A DNA stretch of 64,000 bases from Porphyromonas gingivicanis JCM 15907. Its GTDB lineage: Bacteria; Bacteroidota; Bacteroidia; Bacteroidales; Porphyromonadaceae. Numbering within the stretch: the first letter of the stretch is position 1; each line of letters begins with the position of its first letter. The DNA lies in NCBI RefSeq assembly GCF_000614585.1, contig NZ_BAKX01000003.1, positions 186,001-250,000 of the forward strand, written 5' to 3'. Both the position numbers and the translations under genes were made by a program. Below are positions 55,909 through 64,000 of this stretch, piece by piece. Below the pieces are notes generated by a model that was given only the letters and a program-made list of their open reading frames with translations, did not search any database and had not been told where the DNA came from.

Positions 55909-57300
55909 TTATTTATTCTCATGTACCCATCCTGGATATTTGAAAGTACAATTACGATATTTTTCGTTTACTTCAACGAAAGTTTTTTTCTGTTGAGTTT
56001 TCACCCACTCGTCAAGCACTTTATTTCTTTTGCTTTCCAATGCCATGGCCTTGATAGCTTGAAAGTCCATTTGCAAATTAGCTCTGTGTGCTTCGTCGCG
56101 ATTTTTGAGCTTAACGAGTACAACCTCCTTATTCCCTTTATCATTAATCATTATAAAGGGGCGAGAGATTTCACCTACACGCAAATTAGCTATCTGCCTA
56201 CTGATATCTTGAGGTAAGTCTTCCATAGAGAAGAGAGAACTTCCTGCAAGGGTACTCTGATAGTTTTCGTTTATGAGAAGACCATTATTGTTGATTGTCT
56301 TCTCATCTTGTGAATATTCATCCACAGCCTTCTCGAAAGAGATTTCGGACTTAGTTATCAAAGAACCTATGCTATCAAGTTTCATAACCTCTCTTTCGAG
56401 TGCTTCATTAGCTACTTCAGGACGTAGGAGAATATGACGGAAGTTAATTAAGTCGCCTCTTTTCTCAATGAGTTGTACAATGTGATATCCTTCTTCTGTT
56501 TTGATAACTTGAGAAACCCTATTAGGGTCATTTAGTTCGAATACTACTCTTGCAAACTCCGTTTCAAGACTGGTCTTGGGAACAAAACCATATTCTCCAC
56601 CTTGTGTCGCTGTTCTATTGTCTTGAGAATAGAGCCTTGCTAATGAGGAAAAGGTACTTTTCCCACTGCTGATATCGGCACTAAAGGCTCTTAAGCGCTC
56701 CTTGATACGGTCTATTTCTGAGAGGGAAACATTCGGCATTCGTGCTATTTTTTGTACCTCTACCTGTGTGGGAACAAAAGGAATAGAATCGGCAGGAAGA
56801 GAGTTAAAGTAACTCCTTATCTCGGAGGGAGAAACTGTCAGATTGGAGGCTATCTTTTGTTGCATAGAGCGTACAATCTCGTTGTTCCGCACCATACGTT
56901 TTCTATCCTCTCGTATCTGTGCCAAGTTTTTCCCGAAATACTCCTCGAGCTTTTCTTTAGAGCCTATCTGCCCAATCATCCCTTGTATATCCGACTCTAC
57001 AAAGCGAGTAACAGAAGACTCATCTACCGTTATGCTATCAATCTTCGCTTGATTGAGAAAAAGCATCTGTACTGCCAACTGCTCGGAAATAAGACAATCG
57101 AGATCATCTTGCACTCGCATACCCTCAGATAACATACGCATCTTCTGATACTCTACATCGGAGTGCAAAATGGGTTCATCGCCCACCATCCATACTACTT
57201 CATCAACGATATTGCTTTGAGCTTGTAGGCTAAAGCAAGAAGCTATGGTAAGTAGGCCACCCATTGCAATACTTATCACTTTTTTGTAGCTGTTACTCAT
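55909..57300 (-). CDS. SurA-like periplasmic peptidylprolyl isomerase
   Basis: 463 residues with a signal peptide ending at about residue 28 (LQAQ). A SurA N-terminal chaperone domain (DEVVWMVGDEPILHSDVEY at about 33-51) is followed by two parvulin domains: one at about 175-280 (YSQDNRTATQGGEYGFVP, EGYHIVQL) and one from about 285 (NFRHILLRPEV). It helps fold outer-membrane proteins. It sits between recQ and ostA in one operon. Two related copies often occur in Bacteroidales, so no gene symbol is given. Confidence 0.9.
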   Translation of the reverse strand: MSNSYKKVISIAMGGLLTIASCFSLQAQSNIVDEVVWMVGDEPILHSDVEYQKMRMLSEGMRVQDDLDCLISEQLAVQMLFLNQAKIDSITVDESSVTRFVESDIQGMIGQIGSKEKLEEYFGKNLAQIREDRKRMVRNNEIVRSMQQKIASNLTVSPSEIRSYFNSLPADSIPFVPTQVEVQKIARMPNVSLSEIDRIKERLRAFSADISSGKSTFSSLARLYSQDNRTATQGGEYGFVPKTSLETEFARVVFELNDPNRVSQVIKTEEGYHIVQLIEKRGDLINFRHILLRPEVANEALEREVMKLDSIGSLITKSEISFEKAVDEYSQDEKTINNNGLLINENYQSTLAGSSLFSMEDLPQDISRQIANLRVGEISRPFIMINDKGNKEVVLVKLKNRDEAHRANLQMDFQAIKAMALESKRNKVLDEWVKTQQKKTFVEVNEKYRNCTFKYPGWVHENK

Positions 57301-57337
57301 AATAGGGTACGAATGTTTGTTACTTTTTTCGAGTTGT

Positions 57338-59506
57338 TTAGTTAGCCTGCTCGGAGATAAATTTGATGCGGATGAGCCTTAGTTCTTCTAAAGAATATAC
57401 ATCTCCGAATTCATCGGCTACGGCATCAATTTGATCGGATTCTGAACTTTTGAGGAAGTCATATACCTCTTTGACATCATCATCGCTCATAAGCTCGTAG
57501 ATGATATAATCAATGTTTATGCGAGTGCCAGAGTAAACAATCTGTTCTATTTCGGTCAAAAGCTCCTCAATATCAAGATTGTTAGAAAATCCAATCTCTT
57601 CCAAAGGAATACGTCTATCTAACTGCTGAATAATAGAGATTTTTACCTTGGACTTATTAGCCACAGTACGCACTCTAAAGTCCATAGGACGCTCTATCTC
57701 ATTATCCTCTACGTGCTGTCTGATGAGACGCAAAAACTCCTCTCCATAACGGCTTGCTTTGCCTGCACTTACTCCGGGAATGTTTTGCAATTCCTCTTCG
57801 GTGATAGGATATAGCGTAGCCATTGCCTTGAGTGTAGCATCTTGAAAGACCACATAGGTGGGTACTTTGTGCTGAGCGGCTACATTTTTACGAAGGTCTT
57901 TCATCATAGAGAAAAGCTCTGGGTCTGCTGCTTCGCCAGAAGCGTCCTCTTTTGCCACAAGCTCTTCTTCTTCGTCTGAGTCTATTACTATCTCAAACTT
58001 TGTAGGTTTTTTGATAAACTTCTTTCCCTTGGCGGTAACTCCGAGTAAGCCATAATTTTCGACTCCTTTCTCTATAAACCCACCTATAAGAGCTTGGTTG
58101 ATGATATTCTCCCATGTTTCGGCATCGGTTTCCTCACCTTGCCCAAAACACTCTAATTGGTCGTGCCCAAACATTTCAACATCGGCAGTGGTAACACCTC
58201 TTAGGACGTTGATTACATGATCTCCCTTACATTTCTCCTTTAGAGCGAGTATAACCTCTAAGGCACTTTGTAATAATTCGGTTGCTTCAATTTTCTTTTT
58301 TGGCATTGTACAATTATCGCAATTTCCACAATTATCTTTATCATACTCTTCTCCGAAGTAGTGTAGTAGCAATCGTCTACGACACACTGCAGACTCTGCA
58401 AATGTAGAGGTTTCAGAGAGAAGTTGCTTACCTATTTCTTGCTCCGATACAGGTTTATTTTGCATAAACTTCTCAAGTCGCTGCATATCTTTGGTACAAT
58501 AGTAAGCTATGCAAAGCCCCTCACCTCCATCTCGTCCTGCACGCCCTGTCTCTTGGTAATACCCTTCGAGACTCTTGGGCATATCATAGTGTATTACATA
58601 GCGTACATCGGGTTTATCAATGCCCATACCAAAGGCTATAGTAGCTACAATTACTTTACACTCTTCGCTCAGGAAAGCATCCTGATTGACCGCCCTTTCT
58701 CGAGCATCCATACCCGCATGGTACGGAAGGGCTTTAATCCCATTGGTCTGAAGAAGCTCGGCAAAAGTAGTTACTTTATTTCGGCTCATGCAATAGACAA
58801 TACCACTTTTTTCGGGATTTGATAGAATAAATTTTATGATGTCCCTATCAATGTTCTCTGTTTTAGGGCTTATCTGATAAAAAAGATTCGGTCTATTAAA
58901 GGAAGACCTAAATATTGTAGCCCCGTGTATATTGAGAGTTTTGATAATATCATGCTCTACTTTGGGGGTTGCCGTGGCTGTGAGAGCTATAATAGGGCGT
59001 TTGCCAATTACTTCTATAATAGGGCGTATTTTTCGGTATTCGGGACGGAAGTCATGCCCCCACTCTGAAATACAGTGAGCCTCATCAATAGCGTAGAATG
59101 ATATGGGGATGCTTTGTAGGAAAGTAGTATTCTCCTCTTTGTGCAAACTCTCTGGCGCAACGTAGAGTAACTTAGTAGTTCCTCGGCTAATATCTCTGCG
59201 CACAGCCTCTAACTGAGCCTTAGAAAGTGATGAGTTGAGGAAGTGTGCAATACTATCATTTTTACAATAGCTTCGTATAGCATCGACTTGATTTTTCATC
59301 AGAGCTATCAGAGGAGAGATGATAATAGCTGTCCCTGATGATATGAGTGCAGGGAGTTGGTAGCAAAGACTTTTCCCTCCACCTGTGGGCATCAAGACAA
59401 AAGAGTCCTTACCCTCCAGTAAGTTGGTAATTATGGCTTGTTGATTGCTTTTAAAAGTATCAAAGCCAAAATGATCTTTTAACTGAGTAAGCAACTCTTG
59501 ATTCAT
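57338..59506 (-). CDS. recQ: ATP-dependent DNA helicase RecQ
   Basis: 722 residues. Helicase motifs: MPTGGGKSLCYQLP near 39-52, AIDEAHCISEWGHDFRPEY near 136-154, GIVYCMSRNKV near 235 and YYQETGRAGRDGGEG near 311-325. A zinc site (CRRRLLLHYFGE, then CGNCDNC) and an HRDC domain (about 535-610) follow. The C-terminal 100 residues are the longer Bacteroidetes extension. It works in recombination repair and replication fork rescue. Intact. Confidence 0.96.
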   Translation of the reverse strand: MNQELLTQLKDHFGFDTFKSNQQAIITNLLEGKDSFVLMPTGGGKSLCYQLPALISSGTAIIISPLIALMKNQVDAIRSYCKNDSIAHFLNSSLSKAQLEAVRRDISRGTTKLLYVAPESLHKEENTTFLQSIPISFYAIDEAHCISEWGHDFRPEYRKIRPIIEVIGKRPIIALTATATPKVEHDIIKTLNIHGATIFRSSFNRPNLFYQISPKTENIDRDIIKFILSNPEKSGIVYCMSRNKVTTFAELLQTNGIKALPYHAGMDARERAVNQDAFLSEECKVIVATIAFGMGIDKPDVRYVIHYDMPKSLEGYYQETGRAGRDGGEGLCIAYYCTKDMQRLEKFMQNKPVSEQEIGKQLLSETSTFAESAVCRRRLLLHYFGEEYDKDNCGNCDNCTMPKKKIEATELLQSALEVILALKEKCKGDHVINVLRGVTTADVEMFGHDQLECFGQGEETDAETWENIINQALIGGFIEKGVENYGLLGVTAKGKKFIKKPTKFEIVIDSDEEEELVAKEDASGEAADPELFSMMKDLRKNVAAQHKVPTYVVFQDATLKAMATLYPITEEELQNIPGVSAGKASRYGEEFLRLIRQHVEDNEIERPMDFRVRTVANKSKVKISIIQQLDRRIPLEEIGFSNNLDIEELLTEIEQIVYSGTRINIDYIIYELMSDDDVKEVYDFLKSSESDQIDAVADEFGDVYSLEELRLIRIKFISEQAN

Positions 59507-59538
59507 GATTCTTCTCGGGGTAGGATGAATATAAAGTC

Positions 59539-60792
59539 TTAATTACGAATGTGTAAAACAGTACTATGTTTTTCGGCATAGTCTCGAGTGATGACCAACT
59601 CCTTGACATTTCCACCTGGTAGAGAGTACATAGCTTCCATCATAATGGTTTCTACTACGGAGCGTAGTCCACGAGCACCCAACTCCTCTTTGATAGTCTT
59701 GTCTACGATATACTCCAAAGCTTCATCTTCGAATGAGAGCTTGATGCCGTCCATCGCAAATAACTTGGTGTACTGACAAATAATAGAGTTCTTAGGCTCG
59801 GTAAGGATACGTTTAAGGGTAGAACGCTCCAAGGGATCTAAATAAGTGAGTATAGGAAGTCGTCCTAAAATCTCAGGGATTAATCCGTAAGAACGTAAGT
59901 CTTGATGAGAAACGTACTGTAAAAGATTCTTTGTGTCAATTTGGGTACGTTCGCCATCATTTTGAAATCCCACATAGCGTGTGTTGAGACGATTGGCTAT
60001 TTTTCGTTCTATGCCATCAAAAGCCCCTGCACATATAAAGAGGATATGACGAGTATTGACCTGAATAAATTTTTGGTCAGGATGCTTGCGCCCTCCTGCT
60101 GGGGGAACGTTGATAATGGAGCCTTCGAGGAGCTTCAGTAATCCTTGTTGTACCCCTTCGCCACTCACATCTCTCGTAATAGAAGGATTATCACTTTTAC
60201 GAGCAATTTTATCTATTTCATCAATGAAAACGATGCCTTTCTCGGCCGCTTTCTCGTCATAGTTACAGGCTTGAAGTAGGCGGGTAAGAATGCTCTCAAT
60301 ATCTTCTCCTACATATCCAGCTTCAGTGAGTACCGTTGCATCTGCAATAGCAAAAGGCACATCTAACATACGGGCAATGGTTTGGGCTAAAAGCGTTTTT
60401 CCTGTACCCGTAGGTCCTACCATAATGATGTTACTCTTTTCTACTTCTATATCATCTTCTTGAGGAGGCTGTAGAATGCGTTTATAGTGATTGTAAACAG
60501 CAACAGAAAGATACTTTTTAGCATCTTCTTGTCCCACCACATATTGGTCTAAAAAGGACTTTATGTTTTGAGGGCGAGGTAGCTGACTGAAATCTAATTT
60601 AGCAAGAGCAGGGTGCTCTTCCGTTGTTTGTAACATTTCAGGTCCTAAGGCTTGGCGTATTGCTTTGCCTATTTGTAGCACACAGTCGGAGCAGATGGCA
60701 GTAGGCTCGTCTCCCTTGACGAGTATGGGTACCTCCTCTTCGCTTCGACCACAAAAACTACAGTGTGAACCTGTTTTCTTTGATTTTGCCAT
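59539..60792 (-). CDS. clpX: ClpXP ATPase subunit ClpX
   Basis: 417 residues. The N-terminal zinc-binding domain has [10 protein letters not shown] and CSDC. The AAA+ core shows the P-loop [16 protein letters not shown] at about 122-137, Walker [14 protein letters not shown] near 185, and sensor regions. It unfolds proteins and feeds them to ClpP, whose gene lies 21 bases upstream. Intact. Confidence 0.97.
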   Translation of the reverse strand: MAKSKKTGSHCSFCGRSEEEVPILVKGDEPTAICSDCVLQIGKAIRQALGPEMLQTTEEHPALAKLDFSQLPRPQNIKSFLDQYVVGQEDAKKYLSVAVYNHYKRILQPPQEDDIEVEKSNIIMVGPTGTGKTLLAQTIARMLDVPFAIADATVLTEAGYVGEDIESILTRLLQACNYDEKAAEKGIVFIDEIDKIARKSDNPSITRDVSGEGVQQGLLKLLEGSIINVPPAGGRKHPDQKFIQVNTRHILFICAGAFDGIERKIANRLNTRYVGFQNDGERTQIDTKNLLQYVSHQDLRSYGLIPEILGRLPILTYLDPLERSTLKRILTEPKNSIICQYTKLFAMDGIKLSFEDEALEYIVDKTIKEELGARGLRSVVETIMMEAMYSLPGGNVKELVITRDYAEKHSTVLHIRN

Positions 60793-60813
60793 GTTTGTTG
60801 AACGATAGCTTGT

Positions 60814-61505
60814 TTAAGCCTCTTTTTTCTTAGGAGTTAACACTTGATCTATCATGCCATATTCAAGAGCTTCGGTAGCGGTCATCCATTTGTCACGGTC
60901 GCTATCCTTTGCAATTTGCTCAATAGTTTTTCCCGAGTGGTCTGATATAATCTTGTAGAGTTCTTCTTTAACCTTCAATATCTGTCGGGTAGCAATCTCA
61001 ATATCACTTGCTTGTCCCTGCATTCCACCTAAGGGCTGATGTATCATCACACGAGAGTGGGGTAGAGCATAACGCTTGCCTTTGCTCCCAGCTACGAGCA
61101 ACACGCTGCCATAGAAGCTGCCATACCTGTACAAATGGTAGAGACATCACATCCGATATATTGCATCGTGTCGTAAATACCGAAACCTGCATATACTGAT
61201 CCCCCAGGAGAGTTTATATAGATAGAAATATCCTTGCCTGGGTCTGTGCTATCCAAGAAAAGTAGTTGCGCTTGGATAACGTTGGCTGTATAGTCATTTA
61301 TCTCTGTACCCAAGAAGATGATACGGTCCATCATTAGGCGAGAGAATACATCCATTTGGGCTACGTTGAGCTGGCGTTCTTCAATGATTGTAGGAGAAAT
61401 GTATCCACCACCTCCTCCGCAAGAAGTTATATATTGATCTACTACACTCTTACTTAAGCCTAACTTTCCAGAGGCAAAGTGTTTGAACTCATTTTGTAGT
61501 GTCAT
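60814..61505 (-). CDS. clpP: ClpXP proteolytic subunit ClpP, frame broken once
   Basis: About 230 residues after repair. The catalytic serine is in [10 protein letters not shown], where the raw frame stops at 61104; adding one G joins it to [24 protein letters not shown] with the catalytic histidine, and the aspartate lies in the C-terminal part ([10 protein letters not shown]). An N-terminal extension of about 35 residues before the core is usual in Bacteroidetes. It heads the clpP-clpX-recQ-surA-ostA-small protein-mutL operon, with a promoter box at 61654. Confidence 0.95.
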
Positions 61506-61653
61506 AATTGCTATTTTGACTTTAGTTGTTATTCTCTTTTGTCTTTATAAAACAAACAATAGGGCTTTTTAGAACCCCCTTTGGTTTTGATTCATACTAT
61601 TTATGGTCTATTCCATTCGCTTTTCGATGCTGTTTTCAGAAAGACTCTATAAG

Positions 61654-61661
61654 CAAAGATA
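61654..61661 (-). promoter_or_regulatory. -7 promoter box for clpP
   Basis: Minus-strand TATCTTTG, a perfect TAnnTTTG, about 150 bases before the clpP start, leaving a long leader. Confidence 0.5.
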
Positions 61662-61773
61662 ATACTTTATTGTCGTTTTATCTACTCTTTTATAGCCCTT
61701 TATTGCTTTGATAAGTGCTAAGAAAAAAGGGGAGGGCAACAACTTCAAAAACGATAGAGTCGTTGTCCTGTAA

Positions 61774-61861
61774 CCCATATAGTAAACAGTTAAAAGGTAT
61801 AATGGTTTTCGATGAAAGGTATAATGGTTTTCAAGAAAAGGGTTAATGGTTAGCGAGCGTG
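61774..61861. repeat. 22-bp-period degenerate tandem repeat array (locus 6)
   Basis: Units at 61774, 61796, 61818 and 61840. Units 61796 and 61818 both begin GGTATAATGGTTTTC, and 61840 begins GGGTTAATGGTTAG. The register is again exactly 22 bases. This locus shows the GGTATAAT form most purely. Confidence 0.8.
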
Positions 61862-61940
61862 GTTACTTCGGTGAAGAACAGAAACATCTGAAAAGATATT
61901 TATAGAAAGAATTTCGAGGCACCCTCTCTATTTTATAAGG

Positions 61941-63214
61941 TTACTTATCCTTCTCTAAAATAGAGAGTTTAATTAGTTCTATACGAGTAGAAGTACAACG
62001 AAGTATCTTGAAAGAGAAATTGTCTACTACAACGACTTCTTTAGTGTTAGGGATGTCTCGATTATAGTGAAGAATGAGTCCTGCCAAAGTATTGTACTCG
62101 TCACTCTCGGGAAGCCCCAACTCAAATCTTTCATTGAGTTCGTCTATTTCGCTACGTCCGCTTATGATATAGGTGTTGTCGTCGATCTTTCGTTCTACGA
62201 GCTTTTTTCTGTCGTGTTCATCTTCTATATCTCCGAATATCTCTTCTACCAAATCTTCTAAGGTAATGATACCCGATGTGCCTCCCATTTCATCTATAAC
62301 GATGGCAATAGACTTTTTGCGCTGCATAAGTTGCTTCATCAGTTTATGCCCATAGGTACTATCGGTACATAAATAGCGGACTGCATTCTCTCCTGCCAAT
62401 CTTTGCCCTTAAATATTTCCGAACAGTGTATATAGCCCACTACATCGTCTATGCTTTCTTTATAGACGATTACCTTAGAAAGCCCTGTGCTTATAAAGAT
62501 ATTGGTTAATTCTTCGAGACTGGTTTCCAAAGAGCAAGCCACAATTTCATTACGAGGTATCATGCAGTCTCGGGCACGTACATCTGAGAAGTCAATAGCG
62601 TTTTGAATGATTTTGACCTCTGTATCCAAAGAACCGAAAGAACCATCGGAGGAGAAACTTTCGCTCAAATAGTGATCCAAGTCGATTGTTGTAAGTTGTG
62701 CGTGAGGGATAGACTGGTTCCTTTTACCCATAAGATAGAGGATGCCTTGCGATAGCTTGGTACATAGGATGCTTATAGGATACAGCAAAAAATAGCTAAA
62801 CACTATTGGCAAGGCGAGGTGGCGCATAACCCCATTAGGGTCTTTTTTGAATTGAGATTTGGGTAAGTATTCGCCAAAAACAATAATAATAAGGGTAGAA
62901 AGAATGGAGTTTACTAAAAGAAGAATCCCATCTGAAGTAATAAATCGTTGCAATATCGGATCTAAAACCTGAGACATAAACAGCCCATACATAACGAGAA
63001 CAATGTTATTACCCACAAGTATCGTAGTTATGTAGTTGTTCGGATTGCGAAATAGGATAGTGAGCATACGCCCCGTCAATCCACCTCTATTTCTATCCAA
63101 CTCGATACGGAGTTTGTCGCTCGTCAGATAGGCTATCTCCATTCCCGAAAAGAAGGCAGAAAGGATAAGCAGGATAATGATGTAGATTAGAATATATATG
63201 TTGTCGGACACCAC
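61941..63214 (-). CDS. gldE: GldE-type CBS/CorC membrane protein, frame broken once
   Basis: About 424 residues after repair. An N-terminal DUF21 membrane domain with about four helices (FFSGMEIAYL near 22-31) is followed by paired CBS domains (ARDCMIPRNEIVA, then IIYKE-type VIVYKESIDDVVGYIH) and a C-terminal CorC_HlyC domain. The frame is lost in the GGG at 62349-62351; a fourth G gives VPMGHKLMKQLMQRKK. Family members are linked to metal efflux; the GldE name comes from gliding Bacteroidetes. It follows lptC after 33 bases. The start of the C-terminal piece is not a real start. Confidence 0.85.
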
Positions 63215-63247
63215 GGTTCTATTAACTTATTTTCAAAAGTAAGCAAC

Positions 63248-63852
63248 TTATTCGGAACTTTCCTCCTCTTCCTTTAGTTTCATACTTCCTCTACTGTGGT
63301 AGAAGGTGTATTTAGAGAAGTCTTGATTGGCAGAAAAATGACTCCCTTTGAGTACTTTGTCTTTTGTGATAATCGTTACAGTATCATCGGAATATATAAT
63401 GTTATCTCCCTTTTTCCAGTTGAGGGTTCGGGCAAAGAATTGGTCCCCATCCAAATTTATGACAGAGATGTTGCCGATGAGATTCCAAACTTCTTCCTCT
63501 GTATAATAGTAGGCGGTGTCCGCTTGTATTTGAGCCAAAAAATTTCTATTGCTATCTATTTTTTCGGATATAAACCCCGATGGGAAGTACCAGTACGGAC
63601 GAGGAGCTTTACTATAGATGTACACTCTTTAGCCTTGAGTCGATAGCGAGTTTCTCCAGAGTCTGAAACGAGTACATCGACATCTTTTGTAAGCATACTA
63701 TAGGCAGAATCTACCGAAAATCCATGTTCCGATGTAGTCGCCTTCTTATTGCCACAACTCATAGATGATAGCAATAAAAAAATAGCTAAAGTACCTAACC
63801 ATTGATGGATAGATACTTTAGCCAAAGAGAAAAATATATTCGTTCTTCTCAT
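63248..63852 (-). CDS. lptC: LPS export periplasmic protein LptC, frame broken once
   Basis: About 201 residues after repair, with a lipoprotein-like signal (LSSMSCGNKK, cysteine at about 33). The frame is lost near 63625; one G (or one A) gives RLKAKEVYIYSKAPRPYWYF, the expected LptC core, continuing to VTIITKDKVLKGSHF. LptC takes LPS from the inner-membrane LptBFG exporter and passes it on to the periplasmic bridge. It is upstream of gldE in the same operon. Confidence 0.88.
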
Positions 63853-63906
63853 CTATAACAGAGGTATTGACTAATGCCTGTAATAACCTCTACAAAATGT
63901 TTTTGT

Positions 63907-64000
63907 TTAACGAATTACGGTGCTTTCGCCAATCCAACCTCCTACATAGAAGCTCTTGCCTGACTCTAACTCTGGGTGCATAAATACGTCTGTAGAGGAG
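63907..64000 (-). CDS. C-terminal fragment of an unrecognised protein
   Basis: A minus-strand frame enters from the right edge and stops at 63907-63909. About 30 residues are visible, ending ESGKSFYVGGWIGESTVIR. I do not recognise the family. It lies 54 bases upstream of lptC on the same strand and may share its transcript. Confidence 0.45.
   Translation of the reverse strand, partial: SSTDVFMHPELESGKSFYVGGWIGESTVIR

Larger units (their letters stand above)
61506..61940. other. Gene-free spacer of 435 bases
   Basis: Holds the clpP promoter box on the minus strand and the repeat array at 61774-61861. A short AACGA/TCGTT hairpin lies at 61750-61765. Nothing else is recognisable. Confidence 0.6.

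Overview
The window looks like a chromosomal segment from a member of the Bacteroidales, most likely Porphyromonas or a close relative. Evidence: promoter boxes of the Bacteroidetes TAnnTTTG type sit upstream of many genes; the type IX secretion genes porU, porV and porX are present, with porU-porV-ispF in a row; an Rnf complex lies behind an RseC-like gene; there is a GldE-type CBS protein, a DUF1343/NamZ muramidase and an OstA/LptC pair. Base composition is moderately AT-rich by eye. There is no rRNA, phage, insertion sequence or CRISPR array, and only one tRNA. The content is almost entirely core genome.

Layout. 1-2907 (minus): a capsule/exopolysaccharide tyrosine autokinase cut by the window edge, and its outer-membrane export lipoprotein. 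3004-8454 (minus): AI-2E-type permease, LysE-type exporter, NamZ muramidase, a small membrane protein and asnS. 8481-17642 (minus): RluB-type pseudouridine synthase, purB, ispF, porV, porU and a DUF2807 protein. 18078-28000 (plus): agmatine-to-putrescine enzymes, a ZIP zinc transporter, hpt-adk-obg, a B3/B4 protein and four glycosyltransferases. 28306-34659 (plus): rseP, mutS2, tyrS and a fifth glycosyltransferase. 34660-37709 (minus): a candidate small RNA, an O-methyltransferase, pyk and aroQ. 37767-50539 (plus): xerD, the porX-tsaE-tdk-rbfA run, a LolC/E-type permease, a DUF4924-like protein, rfbD, and rseC-rnfBCDGEA. A tRNA-Arg(UCU) follows. 51659-64000 (minus): a compact clpP-clpX-recQ-surA-ostA-(small protein)-mutL operon, then gldE and lptC.

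Two patterns cut across the window. First, thirteen genes (asnS, porU, a glycosyltransferase, rseP, tyrS, an O-methyltransferase, xerD, a LolC/E permease, rnfA, mutL, clpP, gldE, lptC) are interrupted by fifteen frameshifts. Every one is repaired by adding back one base, nearly always inside a run of identical bases, and several of the genes are essential. This points to uncorrected assembly errors rather than gene decay, so each is annotated as one full-length gene. Second, six intergenic regions hold short arrays of degenerate repeats that keep an exact 22-bp period and share a common consensus. I consider this dispersed family the most interesting non-coding signal here. A third candidate is an orphan minus-strand transcription unit (good promoter, hairpin plus T-run) at about 34685-34928 with no open reading frame, possibly a structured RNA.

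Functionally the window joins envelope construction (polysaccharide export, glycosyltransferases, LPS transport by LptC/OstA, lipoprotein release, SurA-like folding), type IX secretion (the sortase PorU, its partner PorV and the regulator PorX), energy conservation (Rnf) and housekeeping.
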